A stretch of 64,000 bases of DNA from Nocardiopsis ganjiahuensis DSM 45031 (GCF_000341085.1 NZ_ANBA01000002.1:620001-684000); one strand, 5' to 3'; positions 36,225 to 46,885 are shown, counted from the first letter of the stretch. Notes: a model not told the origin generated them from the letters alone. Made by a program: numbers and translations.

Positions 36225-37100
36225 ATGCCCCGGGCCACCTCGCCCCTGAACCGCCTGGCCGTACCGGCCAGGCGGGCCCTGCTCCCCCTGGCCGACGGCC
36301 TGGGCGGAATGACCAGTACCGCCAGGGCCCTCCCCGACTTCCTCGTCTGCGGGGCCCAGCGCTCGGGCACCACCTCGCTCTTCAAGGCGCTCTCCCAGCA
36401 CCCTGCGGCGACCGGCCCGGTGCTGCGCAAGGGGGTCCACTACTTCGACACCGGATACCGGAACGGCTTGAGCTGGTACCGCTCGCACTTCCCGCTGCGC
36501 GCCACCCTGCGGGCACGGTGGGGGCGGCCCCGGACCCGGGTGTTCGAGTCCAGCCCCTACTACCTGTTCCACCCGCTGGCGGCCGAGCGGATCGCCCGCG
36601 AGCTGCCCGAGGTGCGGATCGTGGTGATCCTGCGCGACCCGGTCGAGCGCGCCTACTCCGCGCACGCCCACGAGACCGCGCGGGGGTTCGAGACCGAGCC
36701 GTTCGCACGGGCGCTCGAACTGGAGGAGAAGCGGCTGGCCGGGACCGAGGAGCGGCTGATGGAGGATCCCGGCCACCACTCGCACTCCCACCAGCACCAC
36801 GGTTACGTGGCGCGGGGACGCTACGTCGACCAGCTGGTCCGGATGGAGCGGTCCGTGGGGCGCGAGCGGATGCACGTGGTGGACTACGCGGACCTGTTCG
36901 ACGGCAGCCCCCGGGCCCTGGACGAGGTCGTGCGGTTCCTCGGCCTGCCGCAGGGTCCGCCCATCACTCTGGGGCGCCACAACTCCCGCAAGCGCGCCGT
37001 GATGCCCGAGCCCCTGCGCGCCGAACTCACCTCCCGGTTCACCGACAGCGACGCCCGCCTCGCCGCCTGGTGGGGGCGCACCCCCTCGTGGTGCGTGTGA
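36225..37100 (+). CDS. Sulfotransferase (PAPS-dependent)
   Basis: 291 residues of the NDST/heparan-type sulfotransferase superfamily, which moves sulfate from PAPS to sugar hydroxyls or amines. The 5'-phosphosulfate loop near residue 43 reads CGAQRSGTTSLFKAL. The 3'-phosphate segment, ILRDPVERAYSAH, is near residue 136. KGVHYFDT and RKRAV-type tail residues also fit. Start ATG 36225, with GAAGGAG upstream. Followed in a GTGA overlap by the flippase. Cytoplasmic; probably sulfates a lipid-linked repeat unit. Confidence 0.87.
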   Translation: MPRATSPLNRLAVPARRALLPLADGLGGMTSTARALPDFLVCGAQRSGTTSLFKALSQHPAATGPVLRKGVHYFDTGYRNGLSWYRSHFPLRATLRARWGRPRTRVFESSPYYLFHPLAAERIARELPEVRIVVILRDPVERAYSAHAHETARGFETEPFARALELEEKRLAGTEERLMEDPGHHSHSHQHHGYVARGRYVDQLVRMERSVGRERMHVVDYADLFDGSPRALDEVVRFLGLPQGPPITLGRHNSRKRAVMPEPLRAELTSRFTDSDARLAAWWGRTPSWCV

Positions 37101-38644
37101 CCCCGACCGGGACCCGGCGCGGCGGCGGAGCCGACAGCGGCTTGCGCCGGGTCCTGCGCGGCGGGGTGGTCAACATGGCGGGCGCGGTGGTGGGCGCCGC
37201 GCTCAACCTGGCGCTGATCGTGGCCATCACCCGGGCGTTCTCGCAGGAGACCGCCGGGCTGCTGTTCACGGCGACGTCGGTGTTCCTGATCATGGCCGCG
37301 GTGGCCAACGCGGGCGCCCCGGACGGGCTGGTCTACTTCATCGCCCGGATGCGGGTGTTCGGCCGCCACGGCGGGGTCCCGGCGCTGCTGCGGCTGGCGC
37401 TGGGCCCCGCCGTGCTGGTGGCGTGCCTGGTCTCCGCCCTGCTGTTGGTCTTCGCCCGGCCGCTGGCGGACGCGCTGGGGCCGGAGGAGGCCGCCGCCTA
37501 CCTGCGGATGCTGGCGCTCTTCCTGCCGTTCGCGGTGCTCACCGACTCCGCGCTGGCGGCGACCCGCGCCCACCACGACATGTCCGTGACGGTCCTGGTG
37601 GACAAGGTGGGCCGCCCGCTCGCCCAACTGGGCCTGGTGGCGATGATCGCGGCCTCCGGATCGGCCGGCCTGCTCGCCCTGGCCTGGGCCGGGCCGTACC
37701 TGCCCGCCGCGGTGCTGGCCTGGTTCTGGCTGGGCCGGATCGTGCGCCGGGCGGCCCCCGAGGAGCCGCACGAACCCGGCTCCGCTCCCGCCGAGACCGG
37801 GACCGGGACCGGGGCGGAGGCGGAGGCGGAGGCCGAGCGGGTCACTCCGGCGGTGTTCTGGGCGTTCGCGCTGCCCCGCGCCCTGGGCGGGGTCGCCCAG
37901 ATGGGGGTGCAGCGCGGCGGCGTGGTGATGGTGGCCCTGCTGAACGGGCTGGCCGGCGCCGCGGTCTTCACCGCGGCCACCCGGATCATGGTGGTCGGCC
38001 AGTTCGGCACCCAGGCCGTGCTCTACGCCGCCCAGCCCCGGTTCGCGGAGCTCCTGGCCGCCCGGGACCACGCGGCCGTGCGCGCGCTGTACCAGGCGGG
38101 GACGTCCTGGCTGGTCTGCCTGAACTGGCCGCTCTACCTGTCCGCGCTGGTGTTCGCGCCCGAGGTGATGCGGCTGTTCGGAGCCGAGTACTCGGCCGGG
38201 GCCCTCGCCCTGGTCATCGTGTGCGCTGGGCAGCTGGCCGCCTCGGCCCTGGGGATGAGCGATCTCGTCCTGACGATGACCGGGCGCACCGGGCTCAACC
38301 TGCTCAACAACGTGATGTCGCTGCTCGCCAACGTGGCGGTGTGCGTACTGCTGGTGCCCTCGCACGGGGCTTCGGGCGCGGCGGTGGCCCTGGTGGCGGC
38401 CGTCATGGTGCGCAAGCTCCTGCCGCTGTGGCAGCTGCGCTCCCTGGTGCGGCTGCACCCGTTCAGCCGTCCCGTTCTGGTGGCGACCGGAAGCGCGCTG
38501 GTGTGGTTCGGCGCTCTGCCCCTGCTGCTGAACGCGGTGACCGGCGGCGGGCTCCCGGTCCTTGCCGCGGCGGCGCTCGTGGGGACGGCCGGGCACCTGT
38601 GCACGGTCTGGCGCATGCGCGACCACCTGGAACTCCGGAGGTGA
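37097..38644 (+). CDS. Wzx-like polysaccharide flippase
   Basis: 515 residues, 12-14 hydrophobic helices, of the MOP superfamily (polysaccharide transporter / MATE-like). N-terminus LRGGVVNMAGAVVGAALNLALIV is typical, and an Ala/Glu-rich cytoplasmic loop splits the two halves. It flips undecaprenyl-linked repeat units across the membrane. The GTG start overlaps the sulfotransferase stop (GTGA). Confidence 0.85.
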   Translation: MTPTGTRRGGGADSGLRRVLRGGVVNMAGAVVGAALNLALIVAITRAFSQETAGLLFTATSVFLIMAAVANAGAPDGLVYFIARMRVFGRHGGVPALLRLALGPAVLVACLVSALLLVFARPLADALGPEEAAAYLRMLALFLPFAVLTDSALAATRAHHDMSVTVLVDKVGRPLAQLGLVAMIAASGSAGLLALAWAGPYLPAAVLAWFWLGRIVRRAAPEEPHEPGSAPAETGTGTGAEAEAEAERVTPAVFWAFALPRALGGVAQMGVQRGGVVMVALLNGLAGAAVFTAATRIMVVGQFGTQAVLYAAQPRFAELLAARDHAAVRALYQAGTSWLVCLNWPLYLSALVFAPEVMRLFGAEYSAGALALVIVCAGQLAASALGMSDLVLTMTGRTGLNLLNNVMSLLANVAVCVLLVPSHGASGAAVALVAAVMVRKLLPLWQLRSLVRLHPFSRPVLVATGSALVWFGALPLLLNAVTGGGLPVLAAAALVGTAGHLCTVWRMRDHLELRR

Positions 38645-38715
38645 GCCCGGCGGCCGCTCCCACCGTGCGCACCGCACCCACATCCCGACACTCAGAGCAA
38701 TGGACTGATCACCAC

Positions 38716-39174
38716 ATGTCTGCACGACCGGTTCTCCTGGTGGCCTCCAGCGGGGGCCACCTCACCCAACTGCGCTCCCTGCGCCCCTGGTGGCAGGGGA
38801 GAGACCGCGTGTGGGTCACCTTCCGCACGCCGGACGCGGAGTCCGCGCTGGCCGACGAGGCGGTGCACTGGGCTCACCACCCCACCACCCGCCACGTCGG
38901 CAACCTGCTGCGCAACACGGTCCTGGCCCTGCGGGTGATGCGCGCCCGGCGGCCCGCCGCCGTGGTCAGCACCGGCGCCGGGGTGGCCCTGCCGTTCTTC
39001 GTCCTGGCCTGGCTGATGCGCGTCCCCACCGTCTACATCGAGGTCTACGACCGCATCGACACCCCCACCCTCACCGCCCGGCTCTGCAAGCCCTTCACCC
39101 GTCTGTTCCTCGCCCAGTGGGAGGAACAGCGCTCGTTCATGCCGACCGCCATCACGGTAGGACCGCTCCTGTGA
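38716..39174 (+). CDS. Alg14/PssD-like glycosyltransferase membrane subunit
   Basis: 152 residues; the membrane partner of an Alg13/Alg14-type glycosyltransferase pair. Features: PVLLVASSGGHLTQL at the N-terminus, VVSTGAGVALPFF, and VYIEVYDRIDTPTLTARL. Start ATG 38716, 71 bp after the flippase. The stop overlaps the next gene (GTGA), whose N-terminal domain is the Alg13-like catalytic partner. Confidence 0.86.
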   Translation: MSARPVLLVASSGGHLTQLRSLRPWWQGRDRVWVTFRTPDAESALADEAVHWAHHPTTRHVGNLLRNTVLALRVMRARRPAAVVSTGAGVALPFFVLAWLMRVPTVYIEVYDRIDTPTLTARLCKPFTRLFLAQWEEQRSFMPTAITVGPLL

Positions 39175-40712
39175 CCGAACAGACCACACGACCCACGCAC
39201 CGCCCCGACGGCAGCGACCACCCCGACGTGGTCGTCAGCCTCGGCACCGACCACCACGCGTTCGACCGGCTGGTCCGCTGGGTCGACGACTACGCCCGTC
39301 GCCGCCCGGACCTGCGCGTCCTCGTCCAGCACGGGCACAGCAGCGCACCGGGCAAGGCCGAGGGAACCCCGTTCCTGCCCGGAGACGAACTGTCCGAGGC
39401 GATGCGCACGGCCGCCGTGGTCGTCACCCACGGCGGCCCCGGAACCATCACGCAGGCGCGGGCCGCCGGGCACCTGCCCGTCGTGGTCGCGCGGGACCCC
39501 GAGCTGGAGGAGCACGTCGACAACCACCAGCTGCTGTTCGTCAAGCGGGTCGAGGACGCGGGCCGGGTGCGCGCCTGCTCCACCGCCCAGCAGCTGCACG
39601 CGTTCATGGACAAGGCGCTGGAGTCCCCCGAGGACTTCCGGGTGGACCCCGCCGCCGAGGACGGCTCCGAGAGCGCGGCCCGGCGCGCGGGCGAGCTGAT
39701 CGACCTGCTCACCGACGAGGGAGAGGAAGCAACGGTGGAGAGTGCCCAGGAGGACTCCGCGCCCGGCGCCGACACCACGGCCGCTGCCGGGACCCCGAGC
39801 GACGTCTGGCCGGCCGTGACCGTGGTCGTGCCCACCCGGGACCGGCCCGAACTGCTGCGCCGGACCCTGCGGGCGATCGTCGAGCAGGACTACCCCGGGA
39901 TGATCACCACCATCGTGGTGTTCGACAACGACCAGCCCGACCCCTCGCTCGCCCACGCCGAGGGCGACCGACCCGTCCGGGTGGTGACCAACACGCTCAC
40001 ACCGGGGCTGGCCGGGGCGCGCAACACCGGTGTCCTGGGAGCCGACACCGAACTCGTGGCCTTCTGCGACGACGACGACACCTGGCTGCCCGACAAGCTC
40101 CGGGCTCAGGTGGAGATCATGCGCGCCGAGCCCGGCACCGACATGGTGTGCTGCGGTATCCAGGTGGTCTACGACCGGGTCGAGTCCGAGCGGGTCCTGG
40201 ACCGGACCAGCGTCACCTTCGCCGACCTGCTGAGGTCGCGCCTGACCGAGCTGCACCCGTCCACCTTCCTGATCCGGCGCACGGCCATGATCGACGGCTG
40301 CGGGACGGTGAGCGAGGAGATCCCCGGCAGCTACGGCGAGGACTACGAACTGCTCCTGCGGCTGGCCCGGCGCGCCCCGATCCGCAACGTCCCCGAGCCC
40401 GGTGTGCGGGTGCTGTGGCACCGCAAGTCCTTCTTCTCGGAGCGCTGGCAGACCATCTCCACCGCGCTGCGCTGGCTGCTGGAGCGCTACCCCGAGTTCG
40501 CCCTGGTGCCCCGCGGCTACGCCCGGATCGCGGGGCAGATCGCCTTCGCGGAGGCGGCGGCCAGGCGGCGCGGCCAGGCGCTGCGGTGGATCGGGCGGAC
40601 GCTGCGGAACCGGCCGCTGGAGGGCCGCGCCTACCTGGCCCTCCTGGTGGTGTGCGGAGTCCCTGCGGGATGGATCCTGCGCCTGCTGCACCTGCGCGGC
40701 AAGGGCCTCTAG
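39171..40712 (+). CDS. Fused Alg13/PssE-like and family 2 glycosyltransferase
   Basis: 513 residues in one frame. Residues 1-170 are Alg13/GT28 C-terminal-like, with VVSLGTDHHAFDRL and VVTHGGPGTITQA near 85 that binds the UDP-sugar. A Glu/Ala-rich linker follows. From about 210 a GT2 domain starts (VTVVVPTRDRPEL); it has a DDDDTWLPDK metal motif near 300 and GEDYELLLR. The C-terminus is hydrophobic (LALLVVCGVPAGWILRLL). No stop separates the domains, so two successive sugar transfers may share one protein. GTG start overlaps the alg14-like stop. Confidence 0.85.
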   Translation: MTEQTTRPTHRPDGSDHPDVVVSLGTDHHAFDRLVRWVDDYARRRPDLRVLVQHGHSSAPGKAEGTPFLPGDELSEAMRTAAVVVTHGGPGTITQARAAGHLPVVVARDPELEEHVDNHQLLFVKRVEDAGRVRACSTAQQLHAFMDKALESPEDFRVDPAAEDGSESAARRAGELIDLLTDEGEEATVESAQEDSAPGADTTAAAGTPSDVWPAVTVVVPTRDRPELLRRTLRAIVEQDYPGMITTIVVFDNDQPDPSLAHAEGDRPVRVVTNTLTPGLAGARNTGVLGADTELVAFCDDDDTWLPDKLRAQVEIMRAEPGTDMVCCGIQVVYDRVESERVLDRTSVTFADLLRSRLTELHPSTFLIRRTAMIDGCGTVSEEIPGSYGEDYELLLRLARRAPIRNVPEPGVRVLWHRKSFFSERWQTISTALRWLLERYPEFALVPRGYARIAGQIAFAEAAARRRGQALRWIGRTLRNRPLEGRAYLALLVVCGVPAGWILRLLHLRGKGL

Positions 40713-40827
40713 GGGCTGGTCGGGGCGGCGGGCCGGTCTTCGCGCGGCGGATCGGCCCGCCCCGGCCCCCGCGGTCCGGGAAAGGACGGGATCGTGGCCG
40801 GGGCGGTCCGATAACCTCGCCCACGGA

Positions 40828-40843
40828 CCCCGCCCGGGCGGGG
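40828..40843. other. 16-bp palindrome before the GNAT gene
   Basis: CCCCGCCCGGGCGGGG is perfectly self-complementary, downstream of the glycosyltransferase fusion. It could terminate the operon, though the central loop is tight. Confidence 0.35.
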
Positions 40844-40902
40844 CGCGAACATGACGACACCAGGGGGACAGAGTCATCAGGAAGCACGCGACCCGCGAGC
40901 AT

Positions 40903-41502
40903 GTGGTCAGGGGACAGCCGGTCAGGGAGGCCGTCGCCGAGGACGTGAACGGGGCCGCGGACACGCTGACCGCGGCCTTCCGGGAGTATCCCTTCACCCG
41001 GCACACGATCTCCGCCGACGACCACCTCGCGCGGCTCCGCGAGTTCCAGCGGATCTTCCTGGCCGAGATCGGCCTCCCCCACGGCCGGGTCTGGGTGAGC
41101 GAGGGCCTGGACGCCGTCGCCGTCTGGTCCACGCCCGACTCCGGCGGGGCCGAGGAGGTCATGGCGGAGCTGCTGCCCACGCTGGTGAACCTCGCGGGTG
41201 ACCGGGCTCCGGCCTACGCCTCGGCGGAGGAGGCCATGGGGCGGCACCGGCCCGCCGAACCGGTCTGGTTCCTGGGCACCGTGGGGGTCCGTCCGCAGGC
41301 CCAGGGGCGGGGACTGGGCCGCGCGGTGGTCGGTGCGGGGCTGCGCGAGGCGGACGCGGCGGGCGTGCCCGCGTTCCTGGAGACCTCGGCCCCGGAGAAC
41401 GTCCGGCTGTACGAGTCCCTGGGGTTCCGGGCCACCGCCGAGTACGATCTGCCCGACGGCGGCCCGCGCACCTGGTCGATGCGCAGGCCGGTGGGCGGCT
41501 GA
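40903..41502 (+). CDS. GNAT-family N-acetyltransferase
   Basis: 199 residues with the GNAT acetyl-CoA loop, VRPQAQGRGLGRAVV, and a C-terminal ENVRLYESLGFR. Substrate unknown; it may acetylate sugars of the locus or act elsewhere. GTG 40903 is the best start; there is no strong ribosome site, and a few codons upstream remain open. It is convergent with the GH26-like gene across a terminator. Confidence 0.82.
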   Translation: MVRGQPVREAVAEDVNGAADTLTAAFREYPFTRHTISADDHLARLREFQRIFLAEIGLPHGRVWVSEGLDAVAVWSTPDSGGAEEVMAELLPTLVNLAGDRAPAYASAEEAMGRHRPAEPVWFLGTVGVRPQAQGRGLGRAVVGAGLREADAAGVPAFLETSAPENVRLYESLGFRATAEYDLPDGGPRTWSMRRPVGG

Positions 41503-41507
41503 GCGGC

Positions 41508-41533
41508 GCCGGGGCCGCCCCGGCGGCCCCGGC
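41508..41533. terminator. Terminator between GNAT and GH26-like gene
   Basis: A 12-bp GC stem (41508-41519 with 41522-41533) with a tiny loop lies between convergent genes. Confidence 0.7.
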
Positions 41534-41543
41534 ACCCCCGGCT

Positions 41544-42677
41544 TCAGTCCCGGGTAGCGGCGTACTCGGCGAGGCGGCGGACCCGGTCGGGCAGGTGGAC
41601 GTAGGGGTCCTGACCGGCCAGTTCGAACCCGCGCCGGGCGTACTCGTTGGACAGGATCCGGAAGTCGCAGCCGTTGCCGACCTCACTGTCCCAGAGCTTG
41701 ACCGCGCGCACGCGCTCGTAGCGTTTGAGGACTTCCGGAACGTCCGTGTACCACTTCAGGGTCTCGCTGGGACCGATGTCGGTGGTGCCCATCTCGCCGA
41801 TCATCACCGGCTTCTCCGGGTCGATGCCGTGCTTGGGCCCCTCCTCCTGGATCCAGTCGTAGGTGGGGGAAAGGGCGTCCTCGAAGGAGTCGACGTGGTC
41901 CCAGTTGTTCATCTTCTCGCAGCCGGTCATGTTGTACGCCTCCCAGCTGATCCAGTCGACGTAGTCGTTGCCGGGCCACAGGCCGGGGAGCCGGTCCACG
42001 TTGCCCGGCCAGCCGGTCACGTTCCACACCCAGATGACGTTGTCGGCGCCCTCGGACCGGTACAGGTCGACGATGTGCTGCCAGGAGCTCACGAACTCGG
42101 CGGGCGTGCCCCGGTTGTTGTAGCGGTTCTTGCCGTCGGCCTCGTGGTCGAAGGTGACGAAGTACGGCACGTCCAGCTCCGCGATGGCGCGCGCCTGGGA
42201 GCGCAGCGAGGAGTCGAACTCGCCGTTGACGATGCTGCGGTAGGAGATGTCGGGGTGCCCCGACTGGGTGAAGCGGCGGGCCTCGATGTTGGTGTGCACG
42301 AAGCGGCCCTCCGCGATCATCTGCCGCTCGTGGTCGCCGGGGACGTCCGGCTGGTCGATGCCGCGCCAGGTGTAGACGATGTCCATGCGGCGGTCGGCCG
42401 CCGCCTCCAGCGCCGCCACGTCGCCGCGGTCGGGGCTGGCGCCCCACCAGACACCGCAGGAGGGCTCGAGGATGTCCGAGACGGTGCAGTGGATCTCCCT
42501 CGACGAGGGCATCCCGAGGAGTGACGCCGAGTTCGGAGCGGAATCGCTCTCCGGCAGTCGGCCCCCCACCGGTGCCACAGCACCCGTGGGGCCGTCGCCC
42601 ACCCCTGACAGTCCCACGGCGAGGACCAGAGCCCCCACCGCCGCCACGTATCGCACCGGCCCGCTACCCACGGCCAA
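41544..42677 (-). CDS. Secreted GH26-like glycoside hydrolase
   Basis: 377 residues. A signal peptide (YVAAVGALVLAVGLSGVG) leads to a GH26/beta-mannanase-like domain. Its proposed acid/base Glu is in FDHEADGKN and its nucleophile Glu is in MIGEMGTTD; WIWVWNVTGWPGNV-like aromatic motifs fit sugar binding. GH26-like proteins often sit in polysaccharide loci and may trim or release polymer. Start is TTG 42677, 5 nt after AGGGGGCGA; GTG 42671 is an alternative. The sulfotransferase gene upstream is on the same strand. Confidence 0.75.
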   Translation of the reverse strand: MAVGSGPVRYVAAVGALVLAVGLSGVGDGPTGAVAPVGGRLPESDSAPNSASLLGMPSSREIHCTVSDILEPSCGVWWGASPDRGDVAALEAAADRRMDIVYTWRGIDQPDVPGDHERQMIAEGRFVHTNIEARRFTQSGHPDISYRSIVNGEFDSSLRSQARAIAELDVPYFVTFDHEADGKNRYNNRGTPAEFVSSWQHIVDLYRSEGADNVIWVWNVTGWPGNVDRLPGLWPGNDYVDWISWEAYNMTGCEKMNNWDHVDSFEDALSPTYDWIQEEGPKHGIDPEKPVMIGEMGTTDIGPSETLKWYTDVPEVLKRYERVRAVKLWDSEVGNGCDFRILSNEYARRGFELAGQDPYVHLPDRVRRLAEYAATRD

Positions 42678-42720
42678 TCGCCCCCTAGCTCACCCGATTA
42701 CAACACAGAGTGCTCACGTG

Positions 42721-42735
42721 ATGACCATACGTCAT
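42721..42735. promoter_or_regulatory. Palindrome upstream of the GH26-like gene
   Basis: ATGAC-CATAC-GTCAT, two perfect 5-bp arms, lies 44 bp upstream of the start in an AT-richer stretch. Possible operator. Confidence 0.35.
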
Positions 42736-42775
42736 AATTTGCACGCGCAACAGCCCCGAGTGCGCTCAGCGGACA

Positions 42776-43708
42776 TCAGTACCCATAGCGCCCGCGCGTG
42801 GGGGCGGTGACCGCCGTGACCAGGCGACGGCGCCAGGGGGCCAGTCCCTCCCGCCATCCGTGGTCGGCCCGGACGCCGACCGGCCCCGCCCGGAAGCGCA
42901 TGGGATTGCCGGAGACGGCGTGTCCCCCCGACAGCTCCACTCCCCCCTCCCCTCCCCCCAGGGGGAGCGGGGCGCCCGTGTGTCCGACGAAGTCGGCGAT
43001 CCGCCCGAACTCGGCCTGCGGGTCGGCCACGAAGTCCTCGTAGCGCACCCGCAGGGTGGGGATCCCCCGCCGGGCCAGCGCGTCCAGTGAGGAGTTCTGG
43101 GTCATCCACTGCAGCGCCGAGCGACCCGCCGAGTACCGCGCCATCTCCGGCTCCGAGCTACCGGGGGCCGCGTCCGGGCGCACCACCCGCTTGCCCCAGG
43201 AGTGCGCCACCGCACGGGGGTCGCGCACCACGTGCAGCAGGCGCATGCGGGCGCCGTACCGCCAGCGCAGGCAGGCCGCCAGGGAGGCGTGCTTGCTGGA
43301 GTCCACGATCACCCGGGCACCGCTGACCTGGGCGACCGCCGAGTAGAGCCGGTGGTAGAGCTCGGTGTAGTGCTCGCTGCGGGCCGCGAGGGAACCCTCC
43401 CCGGCCGACCCGTTGAGCAGCCCCGGCAGGAAACGGGTCCGGTCGACACTGTCCTTGAGCCTCAGCACCCGCTGGACGTCCAGACGGCCCCAGCCGCCGA
43501 ACGCCCTCTCGCCCACATCCCTCCAGAACCCGCAGTCGGCGAAGGCCTGACCGCAGCCGCAGCGCTCGTTCTCCACCAGACCCCGGCGCCACAGGTGCAC
43601 GATCTCACCGATGGAGCAGAAGCCGGGCAATTCACCTAGGAGGCGTTCGATCAGGGTGGACCCGGAACGGCCCATCCCCCCGACGAACACCAGACGATAT
43701 CCATCCAC
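42776..43708 (-). CDS. Sulfotransferase-family protein
   Basis: 310 residues. The PAPS 5' loop sits at the N-terminus, VFVGGMGRSGSTLIERLL. The 3'-phosphate region reads HVVRDPRAVAHSW. A Cys-rich segment, ERCGCGQAFADCGFW, follows the first helix and is typical of one bacterial sulfotransferase subgroup. It differs clearly from the sulfotransferase at 36225. GTG 43708 is the start. Likely a second sulfation step in the same locus. Confidence 0.85.
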   Translation of the reverse strand: MDGYRLVFVGGMGRSGSTLIERLLGELPGFCSIGEIVHLWRRGLVENERCGCGQAFADCGFWRDVGERAFGGWGRLDVQRVLRLKDSVDRTRFLPGLLNGSAGEGSLAARSEHYTELYHRLYSAVAQVSGARVIVDSSKHASLAACLRWRYGARMRLLHVVRDPRAVAHSWGKRVVRPDAAPGSSEPEMARYSAGRSALQWMTQNSSLDALARRGIPTLRVRYEDFVADPQAEFGRIADFVGHTGAPLPLGGGEGGVELSGGHAVSGNPMRFRAGPVGVRADHGWREGLAPWRRRLVTAVTAPTRGRYGY

Positions 43709-43772
43709 ACCCCCAGGCTATTACTTGGAGTCACGAGTCATGAGCGGAACGTCATCACGCCTGTGGCTCGCG

Positions 43773-43824
43773 GACACGGGGCGGCCCCGGGCCGGGAGCC
43801 TCACTCCCGACCCGGGGCCGTGTC
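43773..43824 (-). terminator. Strong terminator of the subtilase gene
   Basis: A long hairpin with three paired blocks (GACACGG/CCGTGTC, CCCCGGG/CCCGGGG, CGGGAG/CTCCCG) and a small loop, downstream of the S8 protease on the minus strand. Confidence 0.85.
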
Positions 43825-43889
43825 AGTACCCGTCGGCTGTCAGTCCGCCGGGATGTGGACGCGCGGGGTCTCCACAGCCCGGAGGGTGT

Positions 43890-45050
<1,161 letters not shown>

Positions 45051-45409
45051 GCGGTTCCTCCTTGTGGGGGTTTCAGAGTGGGAGCACACGGCAGGTCCTT
45101 ACCGTGCGTATTGAGCCGATTGCGGACCCGCACGCGATTCGCACACTTTAGGCAGATTTGACCCTTGATTGCCAGAGGCTGGGCGAATTTTTCTCAGCCG
45201 TCGCCCTTCGCGCCTCTAGCCAATCCGCCAGGATCACGGGGCTCGGGGTGACACTCTGGTCGGTCTTTTCGCCTGCACACGGCCCTAACGCCGGGTAACT
45301 TCACTACCTCTGATGCACCCCTTTCACCCGATCCCATTCGGTACCGGGGCCCAGAAAAAAGCAGGCCAGGCCTTTACATCACGAAATACCGGTGTAACCG
45401 GACACGCGA
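45051..45409. other. 359-bp spacer upstream of the subtilase
   Basis: Holds the subtilase promoter region. A possible -10 on the minus strand is TAAAGT. There is a CCGGT-GTA-ACCGG hairpin near 45390. No gene, and no riboswitch that I can recognise, is visible. Confidence 0.4.
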
Positions 45410-45436
45410 AACGGGGCCGCGCGAAGCGGCCCCGTT
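45410..45436 (-). terminator. cysN terminator
   Basis: An 11-bp stem (45410-45420 with 45426-45436) with a 5-nt loop lies 30 bp after the cysN stop. Confidence 0.8.
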
Positions 45437-45465
45437 CGGAATGTTTGGTCTTTTACCGGGTACGT

Positions 45466-46734
45466 CTAGTCGGCTTTGACGACCATTCCCGCACCCACCG
45501 TCGTATTGGTGGCCTCATCGATGAGGATGAATCCGCCGGTCTGCCGGTTCTTCGTGTACTCGTCCACGAACAGCGGCTGGGTGGAGCGCAGCCGCACCCG
45601 GCCGATCTCGTTGAGCGCCAGGTGGTCGGCGGTCTCGTCGCGGTGCAGCGAGTTCACGTCCAGCCGGTAACGCAGGTCCTTGACCACGACCTTCGCGGTC
45701 CGGGTCGTGTGCTTGACCAGGAGCTTGGAGCGGGGCGTGAGCTTGCGGGCGTCCGTCATCCAGCACACCATCGCCTCGATGTCCTGGGACACCACGGGGG
45801 TGTTGTTGGGGCGGCAGATCATGTCGCCCCGGGAGATGTCGATCTCGTCCTCCAGCAGCAGGGTGACCGACATCGGCGAGAACGCCTCGGCGACCTCCCC
45901 GTCCGCGGTGAGGATCTTCGCGATGCGCGTGGACAGCCCCGAGGGCAGGTGCGTGACCTCGTCGCCGGGCTTGAGCACACCGCCCGCGAGCTGGCCCGCG
46001 TAGCCCCGGTAGTCGTGCAGTTCGGGATCGTCGGACTTGTGCGGCCGGATCACGTACTGCACCGGGAAGCGCGCGTCGATCAGGTTGCGGTCCGAGGCGA
46101 TGTGCACGTTCTCCAGGTGGTGCAGCAGGGAACCGCCCGTGTACCAGGGCATGTTCTCGGACTGGCTCACCACGTTGTCGCCGTGCAGGGCGGAGATCGG
46201 CACGAAGGTGAGGTCGCGCGCGTCCAGCTTCGCGGCGAACTCGCTGAACTCGGCCTTGATCTCCTCGAAGCGGTCCTGGGAGTAGTCGACCAGGTCCATC
46301 TTGTTCACCGCGAGCACCAGGTGCGGCACCTGGAGCAGGGTGGTGAGGAAGGCGTGGCGGCGGCTCTGCTCCTGGAGGCCCTTGCGGGCGTCCACCAGGA
46401 TGATGGCGAGGTCGGCGGTGGAGGCACCGGTGACCATGTTCCGGGTGTACTGGATGTGCCCGGGGGTGTCCGCGATGATGAAGGTGCGCCTGGGCGTGGC
46501 GAAGTAGCGGTAGGCCACGTCGATGGTGATGCCCTGCTCGCGCTCGGCGCGCAGACCGTCGGTGAGCAGCGCCAGGTTGGTCTGCTCCTCGCCGCGCGCG
46601 ACGCTGGTGCGCTCCACTGCGTCGAGCTGGTCCTCGAAGATGGACTTGGAGTCGTACAGCAGGCGGCCGATCAGAGTGCTCTTGCCGTCGTCGACGGAGC
46701 CCGCCGTGGCGAACCGCAGGATGTCGTTGCTCAT
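45466..46734 (-). CDS. cysN: Sulfate adenylyltransferase subunit 1 (GTPase)
   Basis: 422 residues. With CysD it makes adenosine 5'-phosphosulfate from ATP and sulfate. GTPase motifs: G1 GSVDDGKST (residues 12-20), DTPGHIQYTRN, NKMD, and ISALHGDN. No APS-kinase domain is fused (a CysNC would be about 600 residues), so PAPS formation needs CysC encoded elsewhere. ATG 46734. It is separated from cysD by an unusual 205-nt spacer with a large hairpin. Confidence 0.95.
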   Translation of the reverse strand: MSNDILRFATAGSVDDGKSTLIGRLLYDSKSIFEDQLDAVERTSVARGEEQTNLALLTDGLRAEREQGITIDVAYRYFATPRRTFIIADTPGHIQYTRNMVTGASTADLAIILVDARKGLQEQSRRHAFLTTLLQVPHLVLAVNKMDLVDYSQDRFEEIKAEFSEFAAKLDARDLTFVPISALHGDNVVSQSENMPWYTGGSLLHHLENVHIASDRNLIDARFPVQYVIRPHKSDDPELHDYRGYAGQLAGGVLKPGDEVTHLPSGLSTRIAKILTADGEVAEAFSPMSVTLLLEDEIDISRGDMICRPNNTPVVSQDIEAMVCWMTDARKLTPRSKLLVKHTTRTAKVVVKDLRYRLDVNSLHRDETADHLALNEIGRVRLRSTQPLFVDEYTKNRQTGGFILIDEATNTTVGAGMVVKAD

Positions 46735-46885
46735 GTTGCCTGGTCCAATGTGCGAAGTGTGGGGCGGACGGAGAAGCGAAGGGGGTCTCTCGTTCGAGCG
46801 CCGGGAGGCTGGGTTGCGGCAAACACAGTGCAAGACGAGACAAGCCGCTAGCGAGGAACGAGCGTCAGGCGTCGGCGAGGATGCC

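Noticed and set aside
45051..45465. Riboswitch (cyclic-di-AMP type) before the subtilase
   Set aside because: I looked for conserved ydaO-type motifs and did not find them.
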